Notes: a model not told the origin generated them from the letters alone. Numbered from the stretch's first letter, positions 34,454-44,235 are shown. The stretch is DNA of 64,000 nt from an uncultured Bacteroidales bacterium (GCA_902787185.1 CADAFP010000008.1:1-64000), one strand, 5' to 3'. Program-made: numbers and translations.

Positions 34454-35269
34454 TCATTTATGGAAAAAGCGAATGGATTTAGATTGTTTGGGCACACGGC
34501 TGGATTCAGGAGGAAGTTGCATGTAATCGCCATAGAGAATGCGAAGCACCTTGTCATACTCCTTAATCACCATCAACTGATGACCCTCAAACTCTAACAT
34601 GGTATATTCCTCAAAGTCTTTCTTCTCATAAAAGCCCCACTCATCGCAGCAAGCCAGTTGGGCGCAATGCGACGAGTTGGCATAGGTCTTGTCTTGTATC
34701 TCAGCCAAGAAAGCCTCTACTTGTTTTCTCACACCACATCCGTTTAGTGACAACAACTTCTTAGCCAATATTTTGAAGTTGCCTTTCAGCCCCCACTGCT
34801 TTGAGAACGAGGATTTAGCGCCACGAGGGATAGCCAGTTTTGCCCACTGCTTATGGATTTCTTCATAGCGGGCCTTGTGCCTATTCTCATCGTCATCGAT
34901 GGCATCCATGGGGAAGATATCTACCCACACACCTGTGGTGTAAGCGCTCCATGGGGTACGACAAGCCACCAACGTGTCTTTGTTGTCACACACACGGGCA
35001 AAAGCGATATATGATTTTTTGTCATGAGGAGCTACCAGCTTGAAATCTTCACTGGACTCATATTCCATAACGAAGCGTTCAAAATTCTCCCTGGTCATGA
35101 TGATGTCGATGTCATCGTCCCATGGGATAAAGCCCTTATGACGCACAGCGCCAATCAAGGTACCATAGGCCAGCGTATAGTGGATATCATGTGCCACACA
35201 GAATTCATGCACATGCATCAACACTTTCAAGCTATGTTGCTGAATCTCTTTTAATGTCAATTCTTTCAT
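34454..35269 (-). CDS. LicD-family phospho-ligand transferase 2
   Basis: 271 residues with GAVRHKGFIPWDDDIDI at 40-56 and VWVDIFPMDAIDDDE. Near-copy of LicD 1 at both ends (MKELTLxEIQ; CDEWGFYEKKDFEEY) but with its own middle segment (about 130-190), which probably contacts the acceptor glycan. Followed at 73 bases by LicD 1. A recent duplication with a swapped or diverged centre is the simplest reading. Confidence 0.9.
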   Translation of the reverse strand: MKELTLKEIQQHSLKVLMHVHEFCVAHDIHYTLAYGTLIGAVRHKGFIPWDDDIDIIMTRENFERFVMEYESSEDFKLVAPHDKKSYIAFARVCDNKDTLVACRTPWSAYTTGVWVDIFPMDAIDDDENRHKARYEEIHKQWAKLAIPRGAKSSFSKQWGLKGNFKILAKKLLSLNGCGVRKQVEAFLAEIQDKTYANSSHCAQLACCDEWGFYEKKDFEEYTMLEFEGHQLMVIKEYDKVLRILYGDYMQLPPESSRVPKQSKSIRFFHK

Positions 35270-35327
35270 AATACCGTTAATGAAGCATCCATGTTACTTT
35301 TTGACAAGTTAGAAAAAAACCCAAAAC

Positions 35328-35972
35328 TCAGGATTCATGTTCCCAACTCTTCATGATTTCAGACACACGCTGATAATCGTTATAGGTGTCGATGTCATAG
35401 GCGCGGATTTTCAGGCCCTTCATCGGCAGGTACGGTTCTAGCATATTGAACACGTTCATTGAGCTGTATTGCAAGTGAGACTTGTGGAAACAGGCGGGTC
35501 CTGTCCACTCATAGTCACCGCACTCGCGAGAGAATTCCAGCACATCACCAGCCTCATTGACCTTGACGTAAACCGAATCATCGGATGACTTTTCGGAATA
35601 GCAGATGAACTCACCCTCGGTATTCAGAATCATTTTAGCGTCGTCAGGATGCACGAGCAGGTCACCGTCCCATTCCAACACATACTCATGGGCGTGACGG
35701 GCACCCAGATAGAAGCTGGCGCCTGTCTTGGTCTCAAAATAGCGGTGGTTGAAGATGAACGTGACGTCCTTGCGGTATTTCAAGACCTCCTCAATGATTT
35801 CGTTGGCCTGAAAACCAACCACGATGCGGACATCCTCCACGTCCTTGAAGAGCTCCAGCTGCAACGATATCAGTGAACGCCCATTTATCTTCACCAGGGC
35901 CTTGGTCAGTCCCAGACCCAGGCGGGAGCCGATTCCGGCACAACTTATAACAACAGATTTAATTGTCGGCAT
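35328..35972 (-). CDS. LicC-like nucleotidyltransferase
   Basis: 214 residues, small NTP-transferase fold. The nucleotide-binding loop SCAGIGSRLGLGLTKAL occupies 10-26 and a metal-site DGDLLVHPDD lies near 97. It resembles LicC/PntC-type CTP:phosphocholine or CTP:phosphonate cytidylyltransferases, which supply the donor for LicD. Flanked by LicD genes on both sides, it is the best candidate to make that donor. Its start overlaps the HAD gene by 28 bases; no later Met would leave the nucleotide loop intact, so the overlap is real. Confidence 0.85.
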   Translation of the reverse strand: MPTIKSVVISCAGIGSRLGLGLTKALVKINGRSLISLQLELFKDVEDVRIVVGFQANEIIEEVLKYRKDVTFIFNHRYFETKTGASFYLGARHAHEYVLEWDGDLLVHPDDAKMILNTEGEFICYSEKSSDDSVYVKVNEAGDVLEFSRECGDYEWTGPACFHKSHLQYSSMNVFNMLEPYLPMKGLKIRAYDIDTYNDYQRVSEIMKSWEHES

Positions 35973-36541
35973 AGCGCTGATTCATTATAGAATAAATAAT
36001 CTGTAATAGCAAAAAGGCTCTTGGCGGGAGAATGGGTCAGTCCCACTGCAATGGCGATATCGGCATGGCGCATCGCCTCCAGGTCATTGTTGCCATCGCC
36101 AACAAACACCACAGTCTCGCCAGCGGCTTTGAAGGTGTCCACCACCTGCTCTTTGCGCAGGATGGTTTTTAATTTCACCACCTGGTCGTTCTCGACCTGT
36201 CCTTCAGAACAATAGTACTCACAGCCTATCCGCTTCATCAGCCCCTCACACCAGCAGGAAAGGTTACCAGTCACTATCACACAATGCTCCTTGTTTTTGG
36301 CAATGAATTCCTGCAGCTGTGGGTACAGGGGCACTTCTGTTAACAGATTGTTGATTTCGGTAACGGGCAGTTTGCCCAAGATGCCCACCCGCTTGATGAA
36401 ACTCTCGATAAACGGCACATTGCCCTGCACCGTTTGTCGGGTCAGCTCCATGATCTCGTCCTGGACGTTGAAGTGCTCCGCTATCACGGGCAGCGTTTCA
36501 ACGCTGGTCACAGTGCCGTCTAAATCAAATAAGAACTTCAT
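35945..36541 (-). CDS. HAD-family phosphatase (PSP-like)
   Basis: 198 residues. DLDGT at 6-10, the threonine motif in IVTGNLS, and VVFVGDGNNDLEAM near 152-166 define a HAD-IB phosphatase related to phosphoserine phosphatase. It overlaps the nucleotidyltransferase gene and lies between LicD genes, so it may process the small phosphorylated ligand or its alcohol. Substrate cannot be read from the sequence. Confidence 0.85.
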   Translation of the reverse strand: MKFLFDLDGTVTSVETLPVIAEHFNVQDEIMELTRQTVQGNVPFIESFIKRVGILGKLPVTEINNLLTEVPLYPQLQEFIAKNKEHCVIVTGNLSCWCEGLMKRIGCEYYCSEGQVENDQVVKLKTILRKEQVVDTFKAAGETVVFVGDGNNDLEAMRHADIAIAVGLTHSPAKSLFAITDYLFYNESALCRQLNLLL

Positions 36542-36544
36542 ATT

Positions 36545-37375
36545 TTATGCTTTCCAATAAAAATGGATATACGAGCTGCCATTCCCTACCCTTTTCTCGA
36601 CGGGAGGCAGTTGCATATAGTCATTGAATTTACCTCTCAGAACCTCGTCATAGCCATTCATCACATACACCTGGGTATCCTCAAACGGCATCAACGAGCA
36701 CTCGGCGAACGTTTCCATCCGGTTATGTTCCTGACTGTTGTCGCCCATACACATCATCTGCGTCCAGTAGTGTGTCGAGCCAAAAGGTATGGCTCGTCCC
36801 CTTTTGATCATTTGCCGAATGTAATAATGGGTAACGCCAAACTTGCACATCCAAGTACGAACATAATTTTTGAAATTGCTCATCAGGGGGATGGTCTTAA
36901 AGTATTGGTAAGGGACGTATTCCCACTCCCTTGAGCGGCATGATTTCAGCCAATATTGACGATTCTTGGTATAATAGCGCCTGTGCTGCCCAATATCATC
37001 CAGCGCACCGTCGGCAGGGAAAATATCAATCCACACGCCCACGTCGCCCGTGCACCATGGCAGTTTCGTCTTCATCACCGTCCTCTTGTCGTCATAGACC
37101 CGGGCAAAAGCGATGGTGCAGCTCTTGTCATTGCCACGATACTTCAGCCGATAGGAATCAGACTGATAGGTGCGGCAAAACCGCTCATAGTCGGGACGAG
37201 GCATGATGACATCCACATCATCGTCCCAGGGGATAAACCCCTGATGGCGGACAGCGCCCAGCATCGAGCCGTCAAGCAACGAGTATTTTATGCCGTTCTC
37301 GACGCAAAACCGGTGCACATCTTTGAGTATCTCCAAACCCATTAATTGGATTTCCCTCAATGTCAATTCCTTCAT
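36545..37375 (-). CDS. LicD-family phospho-ligand transferase 3
   Basis: 276 residues with GAVRHQGFIPWDDDVDV at 40-56. Its C-terminus (GRAIPFGSTHYWTQMMCMGD, NGYDEVLRGKFNDYMQLPP) is nearly the same as LicD 5 at 46114 and unlike LicD 1, 2 and 4, so two LicD subfamilies exist in the locus. The central segment (130-190) differs from that copy. Stop lies four bases before the HAD gene. Confidence 0.9.
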   Translation of the reverse strand: MKELTLREIQLMGLEILKDVHRFCVENGIKYSLLDGSMLGAVRHQGFIPWDDDVDVIMPRPDYERFCRTYQSDSYRLKYRGNDKSCTIAFARVYDDKRTVMKTKLPWCTGDVGVWIDIFPADGALDDIGQHRRYYTKNRQYWLKSCRSREWEYVPYQYFKTIPLMSNFKNYVRTWMCKFGVTHYYIRQMIKRGRAIPFGSTHYWTQMMCMGDNSQEHNRMETFAECSLMPFEDTQVYVMNGYDEVLRGKFNDYMQLPPVEKRVGNGSSYIHFYWKA

Positions 37376-37379
37376 GATG

Positions 37380-38183
37380 CTATTTCAAGTAGAAATCAAT
37401 ATAATCGGCCTGCTTGGGTATCTGATCCTCCTCTGGTGGCAACTGCATGTAATCCCCATACAGCATCCTCAGCACTTTGTCATATTCCTTGATGACCATC
37501 AGCTGATGGCCCTCAAACTCCAATGTAGTGTATTCCTCAAAATCCTTCTTCTCATAGAAACCATACTCATCACAACAAGCCACTTGAGCACAATGCAACG
37601 ACTTGTCGTACTTGGGGTTATTGGTTCTCTTGATATACAGGTTATTTGCTGGACGAACCAACAAACCATTCAAGAACACTAATTTTTTTAGCCTGAATTT
37701 CAAAGAATGCTCTGGCTTAAGGGGCAGTTTGGTCTCCCTCATTTTTTGGACAAGTACCCACAGTGCATGATGCATCTTCCATTGCTTTTTGTGCTTGCCC
37801 TCGTTGTCTGAAACACCATCCATCGGGAAAATGTCTATCCAAATACCTGTTTTATAATTGCTCCACGGTAAATGGGAATTAATTTCGGTCTCTTTGACAT
37901 CACACACTCTCGCAAAGGCAATAAAGCTGTTCTTGTCATAAGGAGAAACCATCCTATAGTTGTCATCAGATTGGTATTCCCTGACAAAGCGCTCAAAGTT
38001 CTCACGGGTCATGATGATGTCAACGTCATCGTCCCAAGGGATGAATCCCTTGTGGCGCACAGCACCAATCAAGGTACCATAGGCCAACGAATAAGGTATA
38101 TCATGCGAGACACAGAATTCATGCACATGCAGGAGTACCTTCAAGCTATAGTGCTGGATTTCCGTTAATGTCAGTTGCCTCAT
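37380..38183 (-). CDS. LicD-family phospho-ligand transferase 4
   Basis: 267 residues, GAVRHKGFIPWDDDVDI at 40-56, VWIDIFPMDGVSDNE-type motif (IWIDIFPMDGVSDNE) near 112. Belongs to the LicD 1/2 subfamily through its C-terminus (CDEYGFYEKKDFEEY). Divergent centre. Five bases upstream of LicD 3 in the transcription direction, forming a tandem of the two subfamilies. Confidence 0.9.
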   Translation of the reverse strand: MRQLTLTEIQHYSLKVLLHVHEFCVSHDIPYSLAYGTLIGAVRHKGFIPWDDDVDIIMTRENFERFVREYQSDDNYRMVSPYDKNSFIAFARVCDVKETEINSHLPWSNYKTGIWIDIFPMDGVSDNEGKHKKQWKMHHALWVLVQKMRETKLPLKPEHSLKFRLKKLVFLNGLLVRPANNLYIKRTNNPKYDKSLHCAQVACCDEYGFYEKKDFEEYTTLEFEGHQLMVIKEYDKVLRMLYGDYMQLPPEEDQIPKQADYIDFYLK

Positions 38184-38309
38184 AATACAACACTCACAAG
38201 TTAAACGTAGCAGTAATCAATGAAAGGATCATCTCGAGCGGTCTATCATTTTTTTGAGAAGGCCCGTTTCACTGTTGCTTTTTAAATCTGAGAACTGATA
38301 ATCACCACA

Positions 38310-38933
38310 CTACTTCACACCACGAATTTTCAGGTAACAATTCATCAACTTCGTGGTCTTGCCATCAGCACGGAAACGCATTCTACATCTTAATGCCGAA
38401 AGCAGATAATGCACGCGGCAATACAACGAATCCCATAAAGAAGAATGCGGGACCAATAGCTTCCTAAAAACATAAGAATAGTAATTGGTGGAAGAGAAAG
38501 AATCAAGCGCATAAAGCTTAAAACCGTTCTTCTTGTGCCAAGCCACAGAGCTATCCGCCCCCTTAGCAGTATCAGAAATCACATACTTGCACCCATTAGC
38601 TTTTGCGATTTCAATGCGGCGTTGCTCCAATTTGGACCCAATCCCACAGCGTTTAATTTTAGGGCTTATTGCCATATTGGAAAGATATCCCCATGTACCT
38701 TTTTCATCGTTAACTATTTCGACAAACGCGGTTCCTGCCAAGGCACCAGTGTCTTGATCTGTAGCAACAAGAACAACATTGTTGGCACTGCGGCGCTCAA
38801 GATCTTCAGGCGTAAAATAGGAGCACGTAAAATGCAGCCCCTGGTCAAGCCTTTCTTGAAATGCCTCGTGAAAGAGTTTTGTCAGCTCTTCCCAAGAAGT
38901 TCTGTCATCTTTTTGATGAATTTCGATATTCAT
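38310..38933 (-). CDS. GNAT-family acetyltransferase 1
   Basis: 207 residues. The acetyl-CoA loop KRCGIGSKLEQRR (about 110-122) and the WHKKNGFKLY beta-bulge region define a GNAT. All five GNATs in this locus share a C-terminal extension with a TNYYSYxFR motif not usual in the family. Closely similar to the copy at 43481-44116, with which it forms part of a duplicated GNAT-GT2 block. Likely acetylates an amino group on a sugar or aminoalkyl ligand; target unknown. Confidence 0.85.
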   Translation of the reverse strand: MNIEIHQKDDRTSWEELTKLFHEAFQERLDQGLHFTCSYFTPEDLERRSANNVVLVATDQDTGALAGTAFVEIVNDEKGTWGYLSNMAISPKIKRCGIGSKLEQRRIEIAKANGCKYVISDTAKGADSSVAWHKKNGFKLYALDSFSSTNYYSYVFRKLLVPHSSLWDSLYCRVHYLLSALRCRMRFRADGKTTKLMNCYLKIRGVK

Positions 38934-39055
38934 AATAACTAATAAAAAAATAAAGGTATAATATCTTAGTCACAACGCACTTTCTCAAAAAGTGGCGACA
39001 CCTTGACACAATTATCTAAAAATGCCACCATTCAGCGTCTCACTTGGCACCATTC

Positions 39056-40084
39056 TCACCCATTTTTCAGAATTAATGGTTTTATCAATGGAATGAAAAC
39101 ATATCGATACGGAAATGACAACAACCAGTACAAGAACGGATGCTTTAGCAACCAATCAAGGTACTTTTCATTTGGTCCGTCATGAATCTCCATCACAGGA
39201 AAGATGCCATAATCATAACCACGCTTGATGTAACGCAAAAATGCACCAAGAGGAAGAGGGACTTTAAACAATCGCTCACCGATACCTATTCCTTGAGTTT
39301 CCATCCTGTATTTTTTGAAGTACGGGTCTTCATAAAGGTCAAGGGCGGCAATCGTGGGAGGCAGACTGTCAAACATATTGTCGATCATCTGCCGCAACCT
39401 CTTCTTATCCTTAGTAAACGTCGCACTCGCTGAGTGCTTGTAGTAGCCATAAACCGCTGCATCAATCCGTACCACCCGCTTGGCATAATTATATAGCACG
39501 AGATTAAACAAGGCATCCTCAGACAGACGGACATGGGTGTCAAAGCGCAAGTTCAGTTGTTCAACAAGTTCTCGACGACAGATTGAGGCACAAGCATATC
39601 CATCAAACAGCAATTGGTGACAACACTCCCGGCCTGTGCCATCAAATTCTATTTCAATTTCATTCAACTCCTTGTACTGATCTAACTCAAGCGCGTTGCT
39701 CTCATAGAAAGTGACAAATTGAATGCGCAACACATCTATTGGGTCACCTCCCGATTTGAGGATTTCCAGCAACTTCTGGTAACTGTTGTCATAGACCAGG
39801 AAATCGTCACTGTCCATAAAGTGGATGTAATCACCCTCGGCCCTATCAAGAGCATGGTTGCGCGCCGCCGACACCCCCTGATTGGGCTGATGTATCACTT
39901 GGATGTTGCTGTGCTCGGTGGCATAGCGGTCAAGAATGGCACCACTGCCGTCGGTTGAACCGTCATCGACTGTAATGATCTGCAGTTCATCGCCGTCGTC
40001 AAGCCGCTGCCTTAACACGCTGTTCAAGCAGCGCTCCAGAAATTTCTCACAATTATAGACGGGTATGATAACTGAAATTTTCAT
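39056..40084 (-). CDS. Glycosyltransferase family 2 (duplicated, copy 1)
   Basis: 342 residues. SVIIPVYNC, VDDGSTDGSG and MDSDDFL mark a GT-A family 2 enzyme. The first 100 residues are almost the same as in the GT2 at 44236-45279, down to the DNA level with scattered differences, while the remainder varies more. Both follow a GNAT gene on the downstream side, so the block GNAT-GT2 has been copied. Ends with a basic hydrophobic stretch likely to touch the membrane. Confidence 0.9.
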   Translation of the reverse strand: MKISVIIPVYNCEKFLERCLNSVLRQRLDDGDELQIITVDDGSTDGSGAILDRYATEHSNIQVIHQPNQGVSAARNHALDRAEGDYIHFMDSDDFLVYDNSYQKLLEILKSGGDPIDVLRIQFVTFYESNALELDQYKELNEIEIEFDGTGRECCHQLLFDGYACASICRRELVEQLNLRFDTHVRLSEDALFNLVLYNYAKRVVRIDAAVYGYYKHSASATFTKDKKRLRQMIDNMFDSLPPTIAALDLYEDPYFKKYRMETQGIGIGERLFKVPLPLGAFLRYIKRGYDYGIFPVMEIHDGPNEKYLDWLLKHPFLYWLLSFPYRYVFIPLIKPLILKNG

Positions 40085-40107
40085 AAAAGTTCATCAGACT
40101 GTCAGCG

Positions 40108-41127
40108 TCAACCAACAGATATCTTTATATACTTGTAGGCACAGGCAATCGCTACTGTAACCGCAAAGCAAATCACACAAAACAATACTGCCTGTGATGC
40201 CACAAACGAGGGAAAGAGTTCAGCGGTCACCATCATGGGCACTCGCTGGTAAATATAAATCGGGAACAGATTAACCCCCAATCAGACCAAGACAGGATTC
40301 TCCACCTTGACTCTCATCGTGATGGCCACAACCAAAACCGCAAACATCACACTGGCAAGATTATAGGTCAAAACGTGGGCAAGGCCAAAATTGATGAGCA
40401 GCACAAACGACAGCAACGAAGTGGCCAACACAACCCAATAGCGCTTCCTGGCCAATTCAATAAACCAGTCTTTGCGCCACGCCACAAACGCGCCAGCAGG
40501 ATAAGCCAGCAGGGTATCATACCACCAAAATGGTTTCAACACATACAAGGCCGCTATCAACAATAGAGTAAGTACGAGGATAGCCAAAAACCGATTGCGT
40601 GCTCCAGTTGCAATTCTCGTGGATAAGAAGGAGATGAAGTAGCACAAGATGATGTCAAAAATATACCAGTTGCTGTTACCGATTGACTCCCAACCCGTCA
40701 GAGCCAAACAGAACTTAGACAAGGTTACGGTTCTTCCAATCAATAGACTGAGCACCAGAAAGACGACCACTGCGACATCAAAATTTAGCAAAGTGGTCAG
40801 GCATCGTCGTTTGGGAATCCGTTTGGTATAGTTCTCACCTTTGTTCAAAATCGATAATTCCGTACCATAGCCTGAATAGAACAAGAACATGACAACACAC
40901 AATTGCCCCATGGCCTCATTAATGGCAAGAAACCACTGATCGCCCAGCATGGAATAGCCATAACCGTGACCGTTAACGTATTGAGTGGCATGTCTTACAA
41001 AAACCAACAGAATTGAAATCCCCTTAATGGCATTGCACTGCTGTATTGATAAGGACTGACCCACCTCACGGCGCCAGCCAATGCCCACAGCACTCAACAA
41101 AATTATGACAATGTATAGGAGAATCAT
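40108..41127 (-). pseudogene. Acyltransferase-3 gene interrupted by in-frame TGA
   Basis: The open frame from 41127 stops at TGA (40284-40282) after 281 residues ending NPVLV. Reading on in the same frame gives 57 further residues (LGVNLFPIYIYQRVPMM, then a hydrophobic span AVLFCVICFAVTVAIAC and YKYIKISVG) to a stop at 40110-40108, making 339 codons, the normal length for this family. A TGG to TGA change is the simplest cause, because homologous acyltransferases carry a similar aromatic-Leu-Gly turn here. The N-terminal hallmark QCNAIKGISILLVFVRHATQ is intact. Probably a recent inactivation or phase-like loss; a sequencing error is possible. Confidence 0.8.
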
Positions 41128-41168
41128 CTCAAATGAAACGGAATGGTAACTATATCACTGCATGGACA

Positions 41169-42101
41169 TCACCTCTCCAAAAGCAGAATGCGGAACAACT
41201 TCACGCGATGCATCAGTGCGATGACAATAACCATCAGAATGGCACACATCAAGGCGCTAAAAATATTTAAATCAATATGATAATGTTGCACTATATCGTC
41301 CAAGCCCTTTACCATGAACGTGTGATACAGGTAATAATACAATGTCCATTGGCCAAGCAGGGAAATAAGCCCAGGCACCCTGCGAGGGAAGAATCTAATC
41401 ATCCCCATGCAGATAACAAAAGCTATTACTGACTGTATCAAACGAAGTATCGATTCTTTCCACACAAAATAAGGTGAACGCGGCATGAAATTTGGCAGCA
41501 GCCGTGCACTCACTAAAGCCAGCAACAACAGAACGACCATCAATGGAATGTTCAGTTGATTTATTTTATTGACCAAACTCTTGTCTTTCAGCATTAGGCC
41601 AAAGACAAAGAAAGGCAAGAAAGAGAATGCACGTTGAAAACCCAAACAATCATTCCCTAACGGGATAAAACCTGCCAATACCGACAATACTATGGATATC
41701 AAAAGGGCATATACCGGTTTAACTCCCAAGGGCCGTAGCAAATGATAGGCACACCTCCAATAAATCAAGCAAAACAGGTACCACAATGCTAATGACGGAT
41801 CCATATAAGCCTTCAGGGAGAAAGGAATTCCTTTGACCAAGGTATTGTATACCAGATGTCCCGTTTGGAAAATCAGATATAATGCCAGCAGCTTTAATGA
41901 CGACCTCTTAAAACGTGTGAATGACTGCGGGTGGGTTAAATAACCCGAAATCATCACAAACATCGGCATGTGGAAGGCATAAATGAATCTATTGACTCTT
42001 ATTCCATAATCATAGTAGCTGATGTGGCCTAATATCACCAGAAATATCAGCACGAACTTCATTCCGTCGAGACGGGTGTCACGGGTAACAACAGCAGGCA
42101 T
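41169..42101 (-). CDS. Membrane O-acyltransferase (acyltransferase 3 family)
   Basis: 310 residues with about ten hydrophobic spans. The start DTRLDGMKFVLIFLVILGHISYY has the family D-x2-K and H residues. It resembles the group of fucose/sugar 4-O-acetyltransferases annotated in O-antigen loci. The gene shares one base with the upstream transferase stop (TAATG), suggesting coupling. It may have the role lost by the broken neighbour, or an additional one. Confidence 0.87.
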   Translation of the reverse strand: MPAVVTRDTRLDGMKFVLIFLVILGHISYYDYGIRVNRFIYAFHMPMFVMISGYLTHPQSFTRFKRSSLKLLALYLIFQTGHLVYNTLVKGIPFSLKAYMDPSLALWYLFCLIYWRCAYHLLRPLGVKPVYALLISIVLSVLAGFIPLGNDCLGFQRAFSFLPFFVFGLMLKDKSLVNKINQLNIPLMVVLLLLALVSARLLPNFMPRSPYFVWKESILRLIQSVIAFVICMGMIRFFPRRVPGLISLLGQWTLYYYLYHTFMVKGLDDIVQHYHIDLNIFSALMCAILMVIVIALMHRVKLFRILLLER

Positions 42102-43366
42102 TACAGTTTAAGGGTTGTCACGATGTCGTTATAGATATTGAGGGGGACATCGGTGCCGCTCTTGGGAAGCAGGAAGTTATTAAAGAACTGTTGGCGCTGT
42201 TCCCGCATCGTGTCCTCGCCACGCAGTACCATTTCCACAAACCGCCTGACATCGTCCATGTTCCTGCCGATGTAGTGGCTATCGATGGCTCGCCTGCACA
42301 ATTCGGTGGTGTTCTGCTGCTCTCTTGACTGCTTGACAAACATCACCGGCTTGTTCACATACAGGTACTCGACCTGGAACGAGTCGCTGTCATGGACCAT
42401 GGCGTCAGACGTCTTGAACAGGTCAATAAACAATCCCGTTTCAAGCTGGGTGTTAGGCATTTCAGCCCACAACTGGTAATACTTGTCGGTCCTCTCCTGC
42501 CCCCAATCGGGATGTTGATATAAGCGGGTGCGAAGTTTCGGGTGCGGTTTAAAAGCTATTTGGAGCCTATCTTGATACTGTTTGGCGATTTCCACCATAC
42601 CCTCGGCCATCCAGAGGAAATTGGATAAATACAATGCGTCACCATCAGCATTGATACTATAATGTGGAGCCCAAATCAGCCTCTTGACCTCAGGTCGCTT
42701 GATGTTCCAAACGTCCACGGTATCGGGCGAGAGGTACTCGGTCATGTTGGTATAGCCCGTGACAACGACATTCCTGCCACGATTGATGGCTAAACGCTGA
42801 GCAGCCTTCAACTCCGCATTATTGGTATAGAACAATTTCCAGGCGCGGTTATGGAAGTCAAGATTATAGGTCCATTTCGTCTCCTCGTTAGCGATACCGT
42901 AGGGCGTCAGGCACAACAGTTTATCCCAGAAACCACAAAACGACTGTTCCTTGTAATAGATGACAGGATACTGTTGCGGATAGAAGATGATGTCGGGGTT
43001 GATATCCTCGCGCAGGTCGGCCAACGACTTGTCTTGATGCTCATCCCAGTCCACAAATGGGATGTCACGGGAATTGAAATAATCCCTTAAATCTTGAAGA
43101 TTCCTGATTTGTTCATCTTTCTCAAAAGCAACCGTCGGGCACAATGCGATCACGACCTCAAAGCGGGCATCTGCAGCAAACAACTCATACACCCGCTGAT
43201 AGCGCCACATGCCCAGGTTCATGGCCAGGAAACAGACCTTAATCTTCTCCCCGTTCTGGACCTTGCGTTTCAACTGCCGCTGCTGATGCTTGAAGCGCTG
43301 CGGCAGCGCATGCAATACGTACTGCTTGAACAGCCAGGACTTTAATCCCACAACCAAGTCATTCAT
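42101..43366 (-). CDS. CDP-glycerol glycerophosphotransferase-like protein (TagB/TagF type)
   Basis: 421 residues. The C-terminal half has the GT-B-like pattern of PF04464: IWAPHYSINADGD (about 232), FKPHPKLRTRLY, DAMVHDSDSFQVEYLYVNKPVMF. These are the nucleotide and metal positions of enzymes that transfer glycerol phosphate or ribitol phosphate from CDP-alditols. No signal peptide; the N-terminus is basic. Unusual in a Bacteroidota surface locus, and consistent with phosphodiester links in the polymer. The cytidylyltransferase fusion at 47707 is a possible donor source. Confidence 0.8.
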   Translation of the reverse strand: MNDLVVGLKSWLFKQYVLHALPQRFKHQQRQLKRKVQNGEKIKVCFLAMNLGMWRYQRVYELFAADARFEVVIALCPTVAFEKDEQIRNLQDLRDYFNSRDIPFVDWDEHQDKSLADLREDINPDIIFYPQQYPVIYYKEQSFCGFWDKLLCLTPYGIANEETKWTYNLDFHNRAWKLFYTNNAELKAAQRLAINRGRNVVVTGYTNMTEYLSPDTVDVWNIKRPEVKRLIWAPHYSINADGDALYLSNFLWMAEGMVEIAKQYQDRLQIAFKPHPKLRTRLYQHPDWGQERTDKYYQLWAEMPNTQLETGLFIDLFKTSDAMVHDSDSFQVEYLYVNKPVMFVKQSREQQNTTELCRRAIDSHYIGRNMDDVRRFVEMVLRGEDTMREQRQQFFNNFLLPKSGTDVPLNIYNDIVTTLKL

Positions 43367-43480
43367 GACACGATAACCCGATAAACAATATTCCTAACGG
43401 TGACAGCACACGGATGATTGATGAATCTGAGATGATACCAGTTCAGTTCATGACACCCATGGTGAATCAACGTGTTGTCA

Positions 43481-44116
43481 TTAAGATGGGATTCCCCGAA
43501 GTTTCTTATACAAGTCCAGCCAAATGGATTTCCTGTCCTCACCATTCTCAAGATGATACATTCGGCATCTAATGGAACTCTTCCAGAACTGAAGCTTACA
43601 ATAAAGAGGATTATCCCACTTGGCATCGGGCACCAACTGTTTCCTGAAATTATAGGAATAATAATTGGTGTTGGGCCATGAGACAAGTTCAACCAGTTTG
43701 AACCCATTCCTATAATGCCAATTGACTGAACTTTTAGCATTCGCAGCTGTATCAGACATCACAAAACTGCAGCCATTCTCTTTAGCTACAGCAACGCGTT
43801 GCGCTTCCAACTTGGAGCCAATTCCGCACCTTTTATAGCTCGGCTTAATCCCCATATCGGTAAAATAGCCCCAAGTGCCTCTATCATCATGTATAATCCT
43901 CAATACGGCTACACCCGCAAGAGCGTCATTCTGATCTTTGTCAAGAGCTACAAGAATGATTGCGTCATCAAAATGCTGCTCAAGATATTCGGGCGTAAAC
44001 GAAGAACAGATGAAATTCATTCCCTGGTCAAGCCTTTCCTGAAACGCCTCATGATAGAGTTGTGCCAACTCTTCCCATGAAGTTTCTTCTCCTTTTTTTC
44101 TGATTTCTATATTCAT
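43481..44116 (-). CDS. GNAT-family acetyltransferase 2
   Basis: 211 residues. KRCGIGSKLEAQR acetyl-CoA loop and WHYRNGFKLVEL follow the GNAT plan; the C-terminus has the locus-specific NTNYYSYNFRKQL extension. Its N-terminal half (TSWEELAQLYHEAFQERLDQG) closely matches GNAT 1 at 38310. Duplicated together with the neighbouring GT2. Confidence 0.87.
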   Translation of the reverse strand: MNIEIRKKGEETSWEELAQLYHEAFQERLDQGMNFICSSFTPEYLEQHFDDAIILVALDKDQNDALAGVAVLRIIHDDRGTWGYFTDMGIKPSYKRCGIGSKLEAQRVAVAKENGCSFVMSDTAANAKSSVNWHYRNGFKLVELVSWPNTNYYSYNFRKQLVPDAKWDNPLYCKLQFWKSSIRCRMYHLENGEDRKSIWLDLYKKLRGIPS

Positions 44117-44235
44117 ATTCAGCCGTATTAACTAATTAAACTTCAATCACTTTAAAGTGCCATTCCTGATAATCATAAAATTCACTAATACTCACTGCCT
44201 GATAACCGCATCGCATGTTTTCGCTTAATCAACAC

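Noticed and set aside
40282-41127. Acyltransferase as a normal 281-residue gene
   Set aside because: The frame continues with a plausible membrane span to family length, so the early stop is more likely a mutation.
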